Assembly: GCA_038380435.1 (NCBI GenBank)
Contig: JAWZYU010000034.1
Span: 37,262,901-37,326,900, forward strand
Length of the DNA: 64,000 nucleotides
Direction: 5' to 3'
Origin: Ryuthela nishihirai
Taxonomy: Eukaryota > Arthropoda > Arachnida > Araneae > Heptathelidae
Under the pieces are notes generated by a model, which searched no databases, was not told where the DNA came from, and saw nothing but the letters and a program-made list of their open reading frames with translations. The position numbers were made by a program, and so were the translations under genes. Of the stretch, positions 45,961 to 56,350 are shown piece after piece. Position 1 is the first letter of the stretch, and the number at the start of each line of letters is the position of its first letter.

Positions 45961-46747
45961 TGTATGGTTTTTTTTTTATTAGCCAACACAAGAGTCAGCA
46001 CTCTCCCACTCCCCAGAGGATCCACAAGAAAATGGATAAAAGCTAGAACCAAGTTTCCTCATGTAACTAAAGGAGTAAAAGGATTTGGATTCTCAACCGG
46101 TCTACTCTCTAAAAAAATAGAAAAACATGTGTAAACAATTCTCAAATGTGATGAATCATATCTCAAGTATTATGGATTACTTCAAATTATGCCCCCCTCC
46201 TTTCTGCATCCCCCCACACACACACATAAAGGGAGAAGGAAATTTCACGTGGATGAAATAAAAGCAAAATGGAGAGTTGTCTATATATTTCAGATAAATC
46301 ACTTAAGGACCTGAACAAATGCAAGTAAATCTTCCATTTCCTCATAAAATGATCACATTTTAAAGAAAACATTTACAAAACCTAGGAAGTATTATATATT
46401 TTTAAATTTTGGAATTCAGCAAACAAAATTCCCCATTTTTGTAACTGCTTAGCCTTGGCAATTGGGTTGCTTGAGAAGTAGTTTCATTTGAGCAATTAAA
46501 TCAGAGATAGCAGGTTTTTTTAAAAATAATAATGTGCCAATTTTTGTTCTGAAGTTATCTAAAAGTACACTCACTTAACATTGATCATTGAAAAAATGTG
46601 TTAGTAATGTATTTTACAATGTATTCTTATAGGTAGCATCTAATAATCTGAAAGGGAACCAATTATTCAGAAATCTTTCATGTGTCATACTGTGTTTAGT
46701 GATTAGCTGTCATCGAACTACATACATCAAAAATGTTTTGAAACTCC
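45961..46747. other. AT-rich intergenic DNA, no gene seen
   Basis: No coding region or repeat family was identified. Confidence 0.5.
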
Positions 46748-46759
46748 TATATTCTCTGG

Positions 46760-46966
46760 AGCCGTCCCGTGGCCGAGTGGTTAGCGCGCTTGGCTACTGA
46801 TCTACGGGACCTGGGTTCGAGCCCCGGGTAAGGCATGGCTGTTTGTGTCGTTTTTCTGCTGAGGTCCTGCCATCCTCTCAGATCTTCTACTGTGGCATAT
46901 AAACTGACAGGCTCCTGTCAGACCTCTGTGGCAAGCAGCTGCTTGAGGGGGTATTTATTTTTTATT
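46760..46966 (+). mobile_element. SINE-B, full length, near consensus
   Basis: TATATTCTCTGG flanks it at 46748-46759 and 46967-46978. The head CCGAGTGGTTAGCGCGCTTG and GGGTTCGAGCCCCGGG are intact, and the tail is GGTATTTATTTTTTATT. This is the best copy for defining the family. Confidence 0.95.
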
Positions 46967-46978
46967 TATATTCTCTGG

Positions 46979-47407
46979 GGGCGGGGGTGGCTCAGTCGGT
47001 AGCGCGCCAGGCTCGTAATATAGTAGTTCCCAGGTTCGAGTCCCAGCTGGGTCAGCGTTGAGATTTATCTCCGCAAAAATCCCCGCCCTGCCCACGGTCA
47101 GTAGGGGACACCGATGGGCTTGGAAAGGCCGCCGTCCGTCGGATGGAACGTTAAGCCGTGGCCCCGCGTCCATGTGACCTGGCCATTTAGCCCATGGTGT
47201 GCAAAAAAACGCCGCTCAGAGGTAAAACAACCGAACGTTAGAGAACACGCTGGATGGCCTTGACGGGAGACTACCATCTGTCTCCCAACAGCTATTCCAG
47301 TGGGTCCCCTCCCCCAACCTTCTCTGAGCCTTCGGGGTCCATGTGGCCTGGCCATTTAGCCCATGGTGTGCAAAAAAGTGCCGCTCAGAGGTAAAACAAC
47401 CCAACCT
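46979..47407 (+). mobile_element. SINE-A dimer: deleted first unit plus a second 3' half
   Basis: The copy starts exactly where the right target duplication of the adjacent SINE-B ends. The first unit has lost about 170 bases: CGTGGCCCCG joins directly to CGTCCATGTGACC. It ends with GAGGTAAAACAACCGAA, and this is followed at once by CGTTAGAGAACACGCTGG, so the 3' half is repeated. The first 3' end is of CCATGTGACC type and the second of CCATGTGGCC type. No separate target duplication was found. Confidence 0.85.
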
Positions 47408-48286
47408 GCTGATTCAGATGGGAGAGAGTGCCAAAACAACAAGGTATGAGGCACGCGCATCAATCGACAGCGAACTTATTCACAGTCACATTGCCAATCA
47501 GAAGTATATATCTCAACAAGTTTGACAATAATAACTGTTATATCAAACATTTACAAAAATAAGTGTATTTTGACTAGTCTTTGTGATAATTCTTAATTCT
47601 TTTTGTGAATTTTGGGAAGAAAAAAAAATTCAAGAACTAAGTATGAGGTTGTTAAATGTTCCAGTGTCAAAATACTGAATGAATATTGCTAAACATTAAG
47701 ATTTAGAGGAAGTGTGGCTTTCCTCTGACATTATATTCCATTAATTTTTTTTTTGTATGTGTGTGTATATCATTATTGAAAGGTTTATTGCTTTGTCGAA
47801 TCAGTTATTGTGGAGAAAAATCAGCAGAGACAGAGTCACTCTAACAGCATGATTATAATTGGAAATTATTAAATGAATTTGTCACGAAACACTAAATCAG
47901 TATAAAGTATACAATAAAGCTGTGAAACTTGTGCTTAGGCAATTTGTTTTTTGGCTTATTGCATTTCTGTGCAATCAATTATTTCTGAGATCCCCTCCTA
48001 ACTTTATGTAATTAACACTGAAAATATGTAATCGTAAATTTATAATGCCCAGATTTTATTTCATGTGCATTTTAATGTGATACTTGATTGTGTGTCTTCT
48101 GATAAATATGTGTTTAGATAATATCAATGTCTTCTACTATTGCTCTTTATATACAGATTCAGTGTTTTTGATTCTTTTAAAAATAAAGAAGCAATGACTG
48201 ATAGGAAAACTTTCTATGGTTAACTGGTAAATAACATATTTTTTTTATCTTGGATTTTTTTTTTTTTCACGCTTAAATAATTAATT
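47408..48286. other. AT-rich intergenic DNA, no gene seen
   Basis: No coding region or repeat family was identified. Confidence 0.5.
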
Positions 48287-48297
48287 GAATTACTATT

Positions 48298-48673
48298 TTG
48301 GGGGCGGGGGTGGCTCAGTCGGTAGCGCGCCAGGCTCGTAATCTGTAGTTCCCAGGTTCGAGTCCCAGCTGGGTCAGCGTTGAGATTTATCTCCGCAAAA
48401 TTCTCCGCCTTGCCCACGGTCAGTAGGGGACACCGATGGGCTTGGAAAGGCCGCTGTCCGTCGGATGGGACATTAAGCCGTGGCCCCGTGTTGCGGAAGC
48501 CATACCCTGTGCACGTTAAAGAACACGCTGGATGGCCTTGACGGGAGACTACCCAACAGCTGTTCCAGTGGGTCCCCTCCCACAACCTTCTCTGAGCCTT
48601 CGGGGTCCATGTGACCTGGCCATTTAGCCCATAGTGTGCAAAAAGTGCCGCTCAGAGGTAAAACAACCCAAAA
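48298..48673 (+). mobile_element. SINE-A, near full length
   Basis: GAATTACTATT flanks it at 48287-48297 and 48674-48684. A short deletion removes the CATCTGTCTC segment in the 3' half. Confidence 0.93.
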
Positions 48674-48684
48674 GAATTACTATT

Positions 48685-49144
48685 GTTAGGCAAGACTATT
48701 CGAATTTAATGTGAAGCCACATTTATTTATTTTTGTTGCATCCATTATTAACAGTCATGGCAATTTTAACTACTAAATTGATGTTTTAAGTCTTGGTGAA
48801 ACAATTTTGTCAGGAAGAAATCTGGAAGATTTAACTTTTTTGTGTCGTCCGCAATTTTATGTTTGATCATCAACTTTCTAAATATGCCAATAGCAATCTT
48901 TATAATGAATTAGTATGTATTGAGATGCACAACTACACTACTTATAATGGAAGCTTCAAGGTATTGTGGGGCAGAAAAAAAAGTGTTTTTTTATAGAACT
49001 TGAAGCTTACACTTTGCAAAGGTTTTTAATATATGCCAGTAATGAATGTTTATCTACTATTGAGCTATCATCTTGATAAGTCTACCAACTGCATGAAATT
49101 ATGTCATCTATTATGACTTAAATGGCTATAGTTCTTGATGTTCT
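48685..49144. other. AT-rich intergenic DNA, no gene seen
   Basis: No coding region or repeat family was identified. Confidence 0.5.
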
Positions 49145-49152
49145 TAATAGCA

Positions 49153-49528
49153 GGGGCGGGGGTGGCTCAGTCGGTAGCGCGCCAGGCTCGTAATCTGTAG
49201 TTCCCAAGTTCGAGTCCCAGCTGGGTCAGCGTTGAGATTTATCTCCGCAAAATTCCCCGCCCTGCCAACGGTCATTAGGGGACACCGATGGGCTTGGAAA
49301 GGTCGCCGTCCGTCGGATGGGACCGTGTGCGGGAGAGCCATACCCTGTGCATGTTAAAGAACACGCTGGATGGTCTTGACGGGAGGCTACCATCTGTCTC
49401 CCAACAGCTGTTCCAGTGGGTCCCCTCCCCCAACCTTCTCTGAGCCTTCGGGGTCCTTGTGGCCTGGCCATTTAGCCCATGGTGTGCAAAAATGTGCCGC
49501 TCAGAGGTAAAACAATCCAATCCAATCG
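49153..49528 (+). mobile_element. SINE-A, CCTTGTGGCC subfamily
   Basis: TAATAGCA at 49145-49152 and 49529-49536 is a probable short target duplication. About 15 bases (ACGTTAAGCCGTGGC) are missing after GGATGGGAC. Confidence 0.88.
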
Positions 49529-49566
49529 TAATAGCACACACTCACCCACACTCATTTGGCGAGTAT

Positions 49567-49608
49567 TAATTTATGGAACCAGTCTTATAGACTGGTTCCA
49601 TAAATTAA
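49567..49608. repeat. Perfect short palindrome
   Basis: TAATTTATGGAACCAGTCT and AGACTGGTTCCATAAATTA are exact reverse complements separated by about 3 bases. It lies 30 bases after the SINE-A copy. Confidence 0.9.
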
Positions 49609-49734
49609 GGAAGTGATGAAAAAAATGCAAATACATAAAATTCTGATAATAGATATGCACGAGAGTCATGTATTGTGTGTTAAATGTTACGGGATTGAGT
49701 TATGGTATGCAAATGAATGCTGCTGACAGTGATA

Positions 49735-50310
49735 TACACTATATCGCAAAAAGTGCCCGGACACTTTCATGTTAAGTGAACGAATAGCCACATTCGAATC
49801 ACCTAACTTTGAAAATAAGCTTTTTACGGAAAAAAGTCACTAGGCATAAATTGAAGATCTCGGTCCGAGCTCTCTAAATCTTTATTTTCTGTAATATTTA
49901 AAGAGTTATGGAAGATGAAACATTTAAGTGGAACTTTTGCTAGTTTTGAAAATTTACTTCAAAAAGTTAAATCACAAGTATTATAACAAGTTGTTCGCAA
50001 AATAAATGCGATATTTGAATTTTGGTAAGGATTTTTGAAGTTTTCATCATTTTTTTTTTTTTTGGGGGGGGGGATGTTTTGGAAGTATGGTGTGTGATAA
50101 CATCTGTTGTTAAATATTATAGCTTCCACAAATTTAAATATTAGATTAATAATATAAAAAATAGAGATTTAGAGAGCTCTGACCGAGATCATCAATTTAT
50201 GTCTAGTGACTTTTCGGTAAAAAGCTTATTTTCAAAGTTAGGAAGATTTGAATGTGGCTATTCATTCACTTAACATGAAAGTGTCCGGACACTTTTTGCA
50301 ATATAATGTA
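49735..50310. mobile_element. Fold-back mariner-like element, 576 bp
   Basis: The element starts TACACTATATCGCAAAAAG and ends, on the other strand, TACATTATATTGCAAAAAG, each abutting TA. Long inner complementarity is visible: CGGACACTTTCATGTTAAG near 49760 mirrors CTTAACATGAAAGTGTCCGG near 50270, and GAAGATCTCGGTCCGAGCTC mirrors GAGCTCTGACCGAGATC. It belongs to the same family as 26678-27850 but is half the length. The interior is AT-rich with a poly(T)-poly(G) run near 50050-50073. Confidence 0.88.
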
Positions 50311-50339
50311 TGCAAGTGTGTTGAGCATTAAATGGGCTT

Positions 50340-51660
50340 TTTGAAGCCATTCTGCAGCTCTGCAAAATGTGAGGTGGAGTTGTTGAGATAAGATTTCTTG
50401 GGTATGTTTACCAGACAAGAAGTGCAGGGCAAGCCGAAGCCAATCGGATGCTGCCCGATGGCTTAATGTGGGTCATTTAGTGTTCATAGACTGGTGGAGA
50501 TTGCAACGAAGGCAGAACACATCCAGATGATTCAGTTGTGGACCCCCAGGAACGCGGATGGCTCAATCGGTAGCACGCCAGGTTCGTAATCTGTAGTTCC
50601 CAGGTTCGAGTTCCAGCTGGGTCAGCTTTGAGATTTATCTCCGCAAAATTCCTCGCCCTGCCCACGGTCAGTAGGGGACACCGATGGGCTTGGAAAGGCC
50701 GCTGTCCGTTGGATGGGACGTTAAGCCGTGGCCCCGTGTGCGGGAGAGCCATACCCTGTGCACGTTAAAGAACACACTGGATGGCCTTGACGGGAGGCTA
50801 CCATCTGTCTCCCAACAGCTGTTCCAGTGGGTCCCCTCCCCAACGTTCTCTGAGCCTTTGGGGTCCATGTGACCTGGCCATTTAGCCCATGGTGTGCAAA
50901 AAAGTGCCGCTCAGAGGTAAAACAACCCAACGTTAAAGAACACGCTGGATGGTCTTGACGGGAGGCTACCATCTGTCTCCCAACAGCTGTTCCAGTGGGT
51001 CCCCTCCTCCAACCTCTGAGCCTTCGGGGTCCTTGTGACCTGGCCATTTAGCCCATTGTGTGCAAAAAAGTGCCGCTCAGAGGTGAAACAACCCAGTGTG
51101 GATGACGACGGGCAATAATATCAAGGGAGGACTGCTATTTGGTATTATATGCCTGGAATAGCAGGATGTCAACTGCAATTTGAACTGTCCAGCAGTGAGT
51201 GGAATGGCAATATCCACTATCACCATGTGCTGAAGAGATATGAGGTGTGCCTGTATGCTAGTCAGCCAGTAACATAAGATGTGCCTCTGACCCCTTCACA
51301 GATGAATTGAGATTTGCAATGTCGGTTAATATGGTGGGAATCAGGAATAAGCTGTTGTGCCACTCAATATCCGTGAGTGGGACACCCACAGTAATGGTAG
51401 TCCGATGGTTTGGGGGAGGGATATCTTTGGGCAGCCACACAGATCTCTATGTGCTCCCAACAGTCTACATCGCAGATACAGGAATGAAATCTTGGATTCC
51501 CTATGTGCAACCTTATTCAATAGGTGATACCTTCCTCTTACAGAATCTTTATATGGAGAATAGCACTAATGGTATAAAGTGCCCAGTCTCCTGGCCTAAA
51601 TCCAGATTGAAAAACGGGTTGCTCTCCTGAATCCTGTTCCTGCAAACTTCTGGGACGTCC
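50340..51660 (+). mobile_element. Tc1/mariner-like remnant, split by a SINE-A dimer
   Basis: Right of the SINE the plus strand reads, in broken frames, LRFAMSVNMVGIRNK near 51310 and VMVVRWFGGGISLGSHTDL near 51390. IGDTFLLQNLYMENS near 51520 then corresponds to a FLLQDNARPHTA catalytic segment with the Asp lost, and a WPKSRLKNG piece follows. These align with the central and C-terminal core of DDE transposases. Left of the SINE only a weak N-terminal match remains. Terminal repeats were not found. Confidence 0.6.
50548..51095 (+). mobile_element. SINE-A dimer: full unit plus a second 3' half
   Basis: A near-complete unit ends at GAGGTAAAACAACCCAA (about 50931). It is followed at once by CGTTAAAGAACACGCTGG and a second 3' half that ends near 51095. 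The first 3' end has CCATGTGACC and the second CCTTGTGACC. The joint is at the same SINE position as in the copy at 46979. No perfect target duplication was seen. Confidence 0.88.
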
Positions 51661-51754
51661 AACTGGATTTGTTTGAAATATAACATTTCCAAGTTGAATA
51701 ATATTTTGCCTCCATTACTCTGTCATTGTGAGAGGGTTTTGATCCCCAGGTTTG

Positions 51755-52040
51755 GTAGTTAGTAGTGCACCAGACTCATAATCTGCAGTTCCCAGGTTCG
51801 AATCCCACCATTTGGCAGTGGTGAGATATATTTCCATTAAACCTCATCCTGCCTTCCAAAACCTTACCTCCTCCTCGGTCCGGGGACATCGATGGGCTTG
51901 GAAAGGTTGCTGTCCATTGGATGGCCTCGATGGGAGGTTCTTAGCTGTCAAGTGGGTCCCCTTCTCTGAACTCTTGGGACCTAGCCATTTAGTCCATTGT
52001 GCACAAAAAATGCTGCTTAGTGGTAAAGCAATCTAATCTT
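51755..52040 (+). mobile_element. SINE-A, old and diverged
   Basis: Landmarks are CAGACTCATAATCTGCAG, CCCAGGTTCGAATCCCA, ATCGATGGGCTTGGAAAGG and CTTAGTGGTAAAGCAATC. Several internal deletions shorten it. Confidence 0.75.
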
Positions 52041-52324
52041 TGATCTGGCCATTTAGCCGAATGCCTGAATGAAAGTGCTGCTGAGAGAGAAAACCCAACA
52101 ATTCTAACAATTAGTAGAGAAATGTAGGCAAATTTCTTTTCTCCATATTTGGTTTGTTTCTATATTTTGAGGATTTTTTTCTCTGGTAGAAGTGGATATC
52201 TCTACATAGTTTTTGGTGTGGGGATAAAGTCCAATTAAGGGTGATAAACTCTATCCTCCACTCTAATCCCTGAAATTAAATCCTGGATACGTGCCAGATG
52301 ATAAGCTTGGAATGACTGACTATT

Positions 52325-52937
52325 GGATGGGGTTGGGTTGCTTTACCTATGAGCGGCGCTGTTTTGCACACAATGAGCTAAATGGTCAGGTCATACCAGA
52401 AAAGGTTGGAGGAAGGGACCCACTGGAACAGCTATTGGGAGACACCAATAGCTGTTCCAGTGAGACCATACCAATAGCTGTTCTCCTGCCAAGGACTTCC
52501 AGCTTGTTCTTTAACATGCATAGGGTATGACTTCCACACACACACGTGACCACGGATTAACATCCAATCTGATGGACAGCAGCGTTTTCAATGATAAAAT
52601 ACCGATGAGTTGTGAAAATAGTTAATTGGGGTTTTTTTTTGTGAAATTAAGGAGAGTTTGCAAAATCTTGGGCAGCTGCCTATGCGGAACGAAATCCTGG
52701 GCACGTCCGTGACAGAGACATGAATAAATGATGTATGTAAAGTACTTATTTTCTCAGTTGGCAAAATTGATTTCCGAGTTGGAAAAATTCTCGTTCTCCA
52801 TCGGTGTTCCCTACTGACCATGGGCAGGGCGGGAAGTTTTGCAGAGATAAATCTCAACGCTGGCCCAGCAGGACTCGAACCTTGGGAACTGCAGATTATG
52901 AGCCTGGCACGCTGTCGACTGAGCCACCTCTGCGGCT
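52325..52937 (-). mobile_element. SINE-A, old, interrupted by a repeat fragment
   Basis: The 3' part (52325-52590) begins GGGTTGGGTTGCTTTACC and the 5' part (52798-52937) contains CCCTACTGACCATGGGCAGG and GAGCCACC. Between them, 52592-52797 is unrelated DNA resembling the array at 34660. The 3' part also has an inverted duplication of CCAATAGCTGTTCCAGTG-like sequence near 52430-52480. Confidence 0.7.
52592..52797. repeat. Fragment related to the 34660-35135 array
   Basis: GAGTTGTGAAAAT, GAAATTAAGGAGAGTTTGC and CAGTTGGCAAAATTG match phrases of the degenerate array in the same order. Here it sits inside a SINE-A copy. Confidence 0.65.
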
Positions 52938-52939
52938 CT

Positions 52940-53095
52940 ATTCGATGGGATGTTAAGCCTTTGCCCTGTGTGCGTGTTACACATGCATGATAACCTCTCA
53001 TCCAATGTCTTAACTATCCAGTGGGTTCCCTTATCCCAGCCTTCGCTGAGCATTTAGGGTCCTTGTGATCTGGAAATTTAGCCTATTGTAATAAA
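52940..53095 (+). repeat. SINE-A 3' fragment, diverged
   Basis: GATGGGATGTTAAGCC, ATCCAGTGGGTTCCC and GGGTCCTTGTGATCTGG are recognisable in plus orientation. It adjoins the head of the minus-strand copy, giving a head-to-body inverted arrangement. Confidence 0.6.
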
Positions 53096-53408
53096 GACGA
53101 GCGTACGTCCTTTCAGAAAGTGGAAAAAATTAATGCAAAAGTGGTTATAAGCAAACTTATTAATAGGTGAATACAGTGGCATATGCAGGAATTTAGGAAG
53201 AGGTAGGTTTTGACTAAGCAGAAGACGATAAGCTTTGCAGAAATGGCTTTCCAAATTTCCTCACCCTCATGGGATCGTCCAAAATATGTGGTACGCCATA
53301 CAAGCAGGCTGAAGAAAGACATTTGAAATATGCCCCGAATTTTTAGGTCTCCAAGGTGGCAACCTTAATGAAAGATATGCCAAATGATTAAAATGGGAGG
53401 TAGAATAA

Positions 53409-53493
53409 GTATGCCTCGCCATCTCCATCTATTATTTAGATGGCGAGACATTGGTATGCCTCGCCATGGAGATGGCGAGGCATACCAATGTCT
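53409..53493. repeat. Nested palindromes with alternative pairing
   Basis: GTATGCCTCGCCATCTCCAT (53409-53428) is the exact reverse complement of 53466-53485. The 22 bases at 53446-53467, containing CATTGGTATGCCTCGCCAT, are the reverse complement of 53472-53493 with a 4-base loop. The two pairings overlap and exclude one another. Confidence 0.9.
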
Positions 53494-53839
53494 TCACAAG
53501 TAGATGTGCATATTGAATAAATGCTTATGTTTTGCCCATTTCTAATAACACCATGCGTCTCGATTTCCCTGAAAAAGACTGCTGTAACGCTAAAATGCTC
53601 AGCTTTCAAATAATAGAATAAATCTGGTATAAAAATAGGTTATATATAGTGTAAAATATTTTAACAATGCAATTCGGCTATAGTGGAAAAAAGCTGCCGA
53701 AAAATTTATAACGCCCGTATTGGGTAAAACGATTTTCCTGTTTAAAAATTTTCATGTAAACAACTTTCCTGCCGTTCCCTCCCCCTACTTACAGACAGTT
53801 CAACTCTGAGCATTTTGTGCAGACTCATCACCACAAATG

Positions 53840-54225
53840 GGGGCGGGGGTGGCTTAGTCAGTAGCGCGCCAGGCTCGTAATCTGTAATTCCCAGGTTCGA
53901 GTCCCAGCTGGGTCAGCGTTGAGATTTATCTCCGCAAAAATTCCACGCCCTGCCCACGGTCAGTAGGGGACACCGATGGGCTTGGAAAGGCCGCCGTCCG
54001 TCGGATGGGACGTTAAGCCGTGGCCCCGTGTGCGGGAGAGCCATACCCTGTGCACGTTAAAGAACACGCTGGATGGCCTTGACGGGAGGCTACCATCTGT
54101 CTCCCAACAGCTGTTCCAGTGGGTCCCCCCCCAATCTCCTCTGAGCCTGCGGGTCCTTGTGGTCTGGCCATTTAGCCCATGGTGTGCAAAAAAGTGCCGC
54201 TCAGAGGTAAAACAACCCAAACAAC
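53840..54225 (+). mobile_element. SINE-A, CCTTGTGG subfamily
   Basis: TCACCACAAATG flanks it at 53828-53839 and 54226-54237. The head has one A-box change (GGCTTAGTCAGTAGCGCGCC). Confidence 0.94.
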
Positions 54226-54439
54226 TCACCACAAATGATAAATGTTCCGACACCTTTCCACCCTGAACCCTCTGACAAAAAATACAAGTGTTGGTAATAC
54301 AGAGAATTGTATCAGTGGAAGTTTCTCTTGCATGCAGAACCTGCATCCTAACGCTACGGATGGCTTGGCTGCCATCCGTAGGATGGGATGTTTTCCAAGC
54401 CCATTGATATGGCTTTGCCTTTCGTGGGAGTCAGGTTGG

Positions 54440-55783
54440 TGATCGCAAGGGATACGACAGTGTAGATGTAATTGTACCTAAAACGTGAAGAACGTCATAT
54501 AAGCTGTTTTATGATAACGTGCAATCTGTGGGAATGCATTATCCTGCTGCAGCCATGAAATGATTCAGAAAAGTGGTAGGAGCAGACCCTGATATAGGAA
54601 AAAGAGCAGAATTGAGCATAGTATGCATAAGATCATCTCTTAATGTACCAGGTATCAGGCCTTGTCGTGAATGGCCTACACCAGCCGCTGACCATGTCGA
54701 GTGCATTGGCGAAAAGAGTCGAGTGCACACAAAAGTGCCTCCAGTGAATGCAAGAGCATTGACACTAGTTGAGGGAAAAAGGTAGCCTGGTTGAACGAAT
54801 CGAGGTTCCTTTTGCATCATGCTGATGGATCAGAATTTGGTGCAAGCAATGAGGCCATGGAGCCATCTAGTGTCCCGTTGAAGGGCATCTGAATACCATG
54901 CCATACTTGAACATCGTTGCTGATCAAACTCCCTTCATGGCTACAGTTTATCCTTACTCGGATGGACACATTATGATAATGCACCTGCTCACAAGGTACA
55001 TATCGTCACCGAACATGTACACAGGAAGATGCTGACGAGTTTCCTTGCTTCATTGGCCTGCACAGTCCTCAGATCTAAACCCTGTAGAGCATTTTTGGGA
55101 TGAGGTAGTAAGTAAGGACTGTTTAGAGCAGGGGTCGGCAGAGAGTGCTAACGGCCCGCGAGCTAAGTTGGCCGATTGTCAAGTCGAGAGAAAGACTGTA
55201 TGTGACGCTCCTAATAGCTTCGCATTCGCACGTTGCTTGGTGCTTGCATTTTCAAAGATGAAATACGTAAAATCTCAATACAGGTCAGCATTAACAGATG
55301 AACATATCCAATCAATTTTGGTGATAGGGAGTACTAAAATTGAACCCCAATTTCGTGAAATGTTATCTCAAAACGCAATTCCATTCTTCACATTAGTAAA
55401 GCTGTATTTCAAACAATTATAGTCTACTTATTATTACGTTACATTTTGTTCAATAAATTGGTGAAAACGTTTTTTTTTATTAAGTAGGTTTTTTTTATTA
55501 AGTAGGTAAATATCCTCAAAGTGCCTCTTGGCTCGCAGAGCCTAAAACATTTACTATTTGGCCCTTTACAAAAGAGAGCATGAATGTGTTGCCGTCCAAT
55601 TTGCAATAATTGCATGGCCCAATCATTTCCACATGGTAGAACGGGAGTTCCACATGGTAGATGGTAACTACAAAACGCATCCAGCATGTTCGATGCTCTG
55701 ATGAATTCTGGCTGCTCTGAAGGCCAAAGGAGGTTCAACGTGATACTAGGTAGGTGTACCTAATAAATTGGTATCTCAGTGTA
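54440..55783 (+). mobile_element. Tc1-like transposon, decayed, carrying a hAT fragment
   Basis: The right terminal repeat AGGTGTACCTAATAAATTGG followed by TATCTCAGTGTA ends at a TA (55782-55783) and matches the end of the element at 8333-9312, so they are one family. The plus strand reads RFLLHHADGSEFG-type sequence near 54810 and MLHWPAQSSDLNPVEHFWDE near 55045, including the last catalytic Glu. A QLLQ-type C-terminal region near 55600-55730 lies after the hAT insertion. Stops and frameshifts are common, and the left end was not identified. Confidence 0.8.
55132..55577 (+). mobile_element. hAT transposon remnant inside the Tc1 element
   Basis: It starts CAGGGGTCGGCAGAGAG with ACGGCCCGCGAGC following, a common hAT end. 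An open frame then reads FSKMKYVKSQYRSALTDEHI and IEPQFREML, the C-terminal dimerisation region of ZBED5/Charlie-like hAT transposases. The far end has GGCTCGCAGAGCC and GGCCCTTTACAAAAGAG but lacks the final GCCGACCCCTG. Only the last part of the transposase gene is left, so the piece is an internally deleted, dead copy. Confidence 0.75.
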
Positions 55784-55829
55784 TATATCAGGAATGTACA
55801 TCTGCCTTAAATTTTCCAGCCACACACGG

Positions 55830-56350
55830 GGTGGATTTTAGCTCAATTAGCAGGCTTACAAGACACAGTTACCAGGTTCTAGCCTCAATCATAAGTACTG
55901 GCAATTACTCTCTGGAGAAAATTCGATTATGCTTATTTTTTTGTTACCACCGATATATTTTTTCCTTTTAAAGAAACATTCTTGAAACATTGTTTTTTGG
56001 CCCCTCCCTGAAACAAATTCGCCCCGTTTTGAAAAATGTCTGCTGATTCCCATCATCCCAACTGTGGCTGCTTTGAGAATTGAATCTGCTACCCTATCTT
56101 GCTTTCAGTGATAAGGGGGAAACAGATGGTCTTAGGAAGGCTGCCATCTATCAGATGGGACATTAAGCCATACATCTATATAATGTGCTCCTTAATATAT
56201 AAAGGAGTACACTGGAAAGTATTCATCCTCTTCAGTCTCTTAATACAGTTGTCCAGTGGATCTCATTCCCCCTCCCCCATCTTAGCCCTTGGGCTGATTG
56301 TAATTTGCCCTATTGTAGCCCATTATTGGCGTATGAGGAAATCTCGCCCC
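55830..56350 (+). repeat. Very old SINE-A-like sequence
   Basis: Weak landmarks in order: TTAGCTCAATTAGCAGGC, CAGTTACCAGGTTCTAGCC, GGCTGCCATCTATCAGATGGG with ACATTAAGCC, and TTGTCCAGTGGATC. Divergence and insertions are large. Confidence 0.45.
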
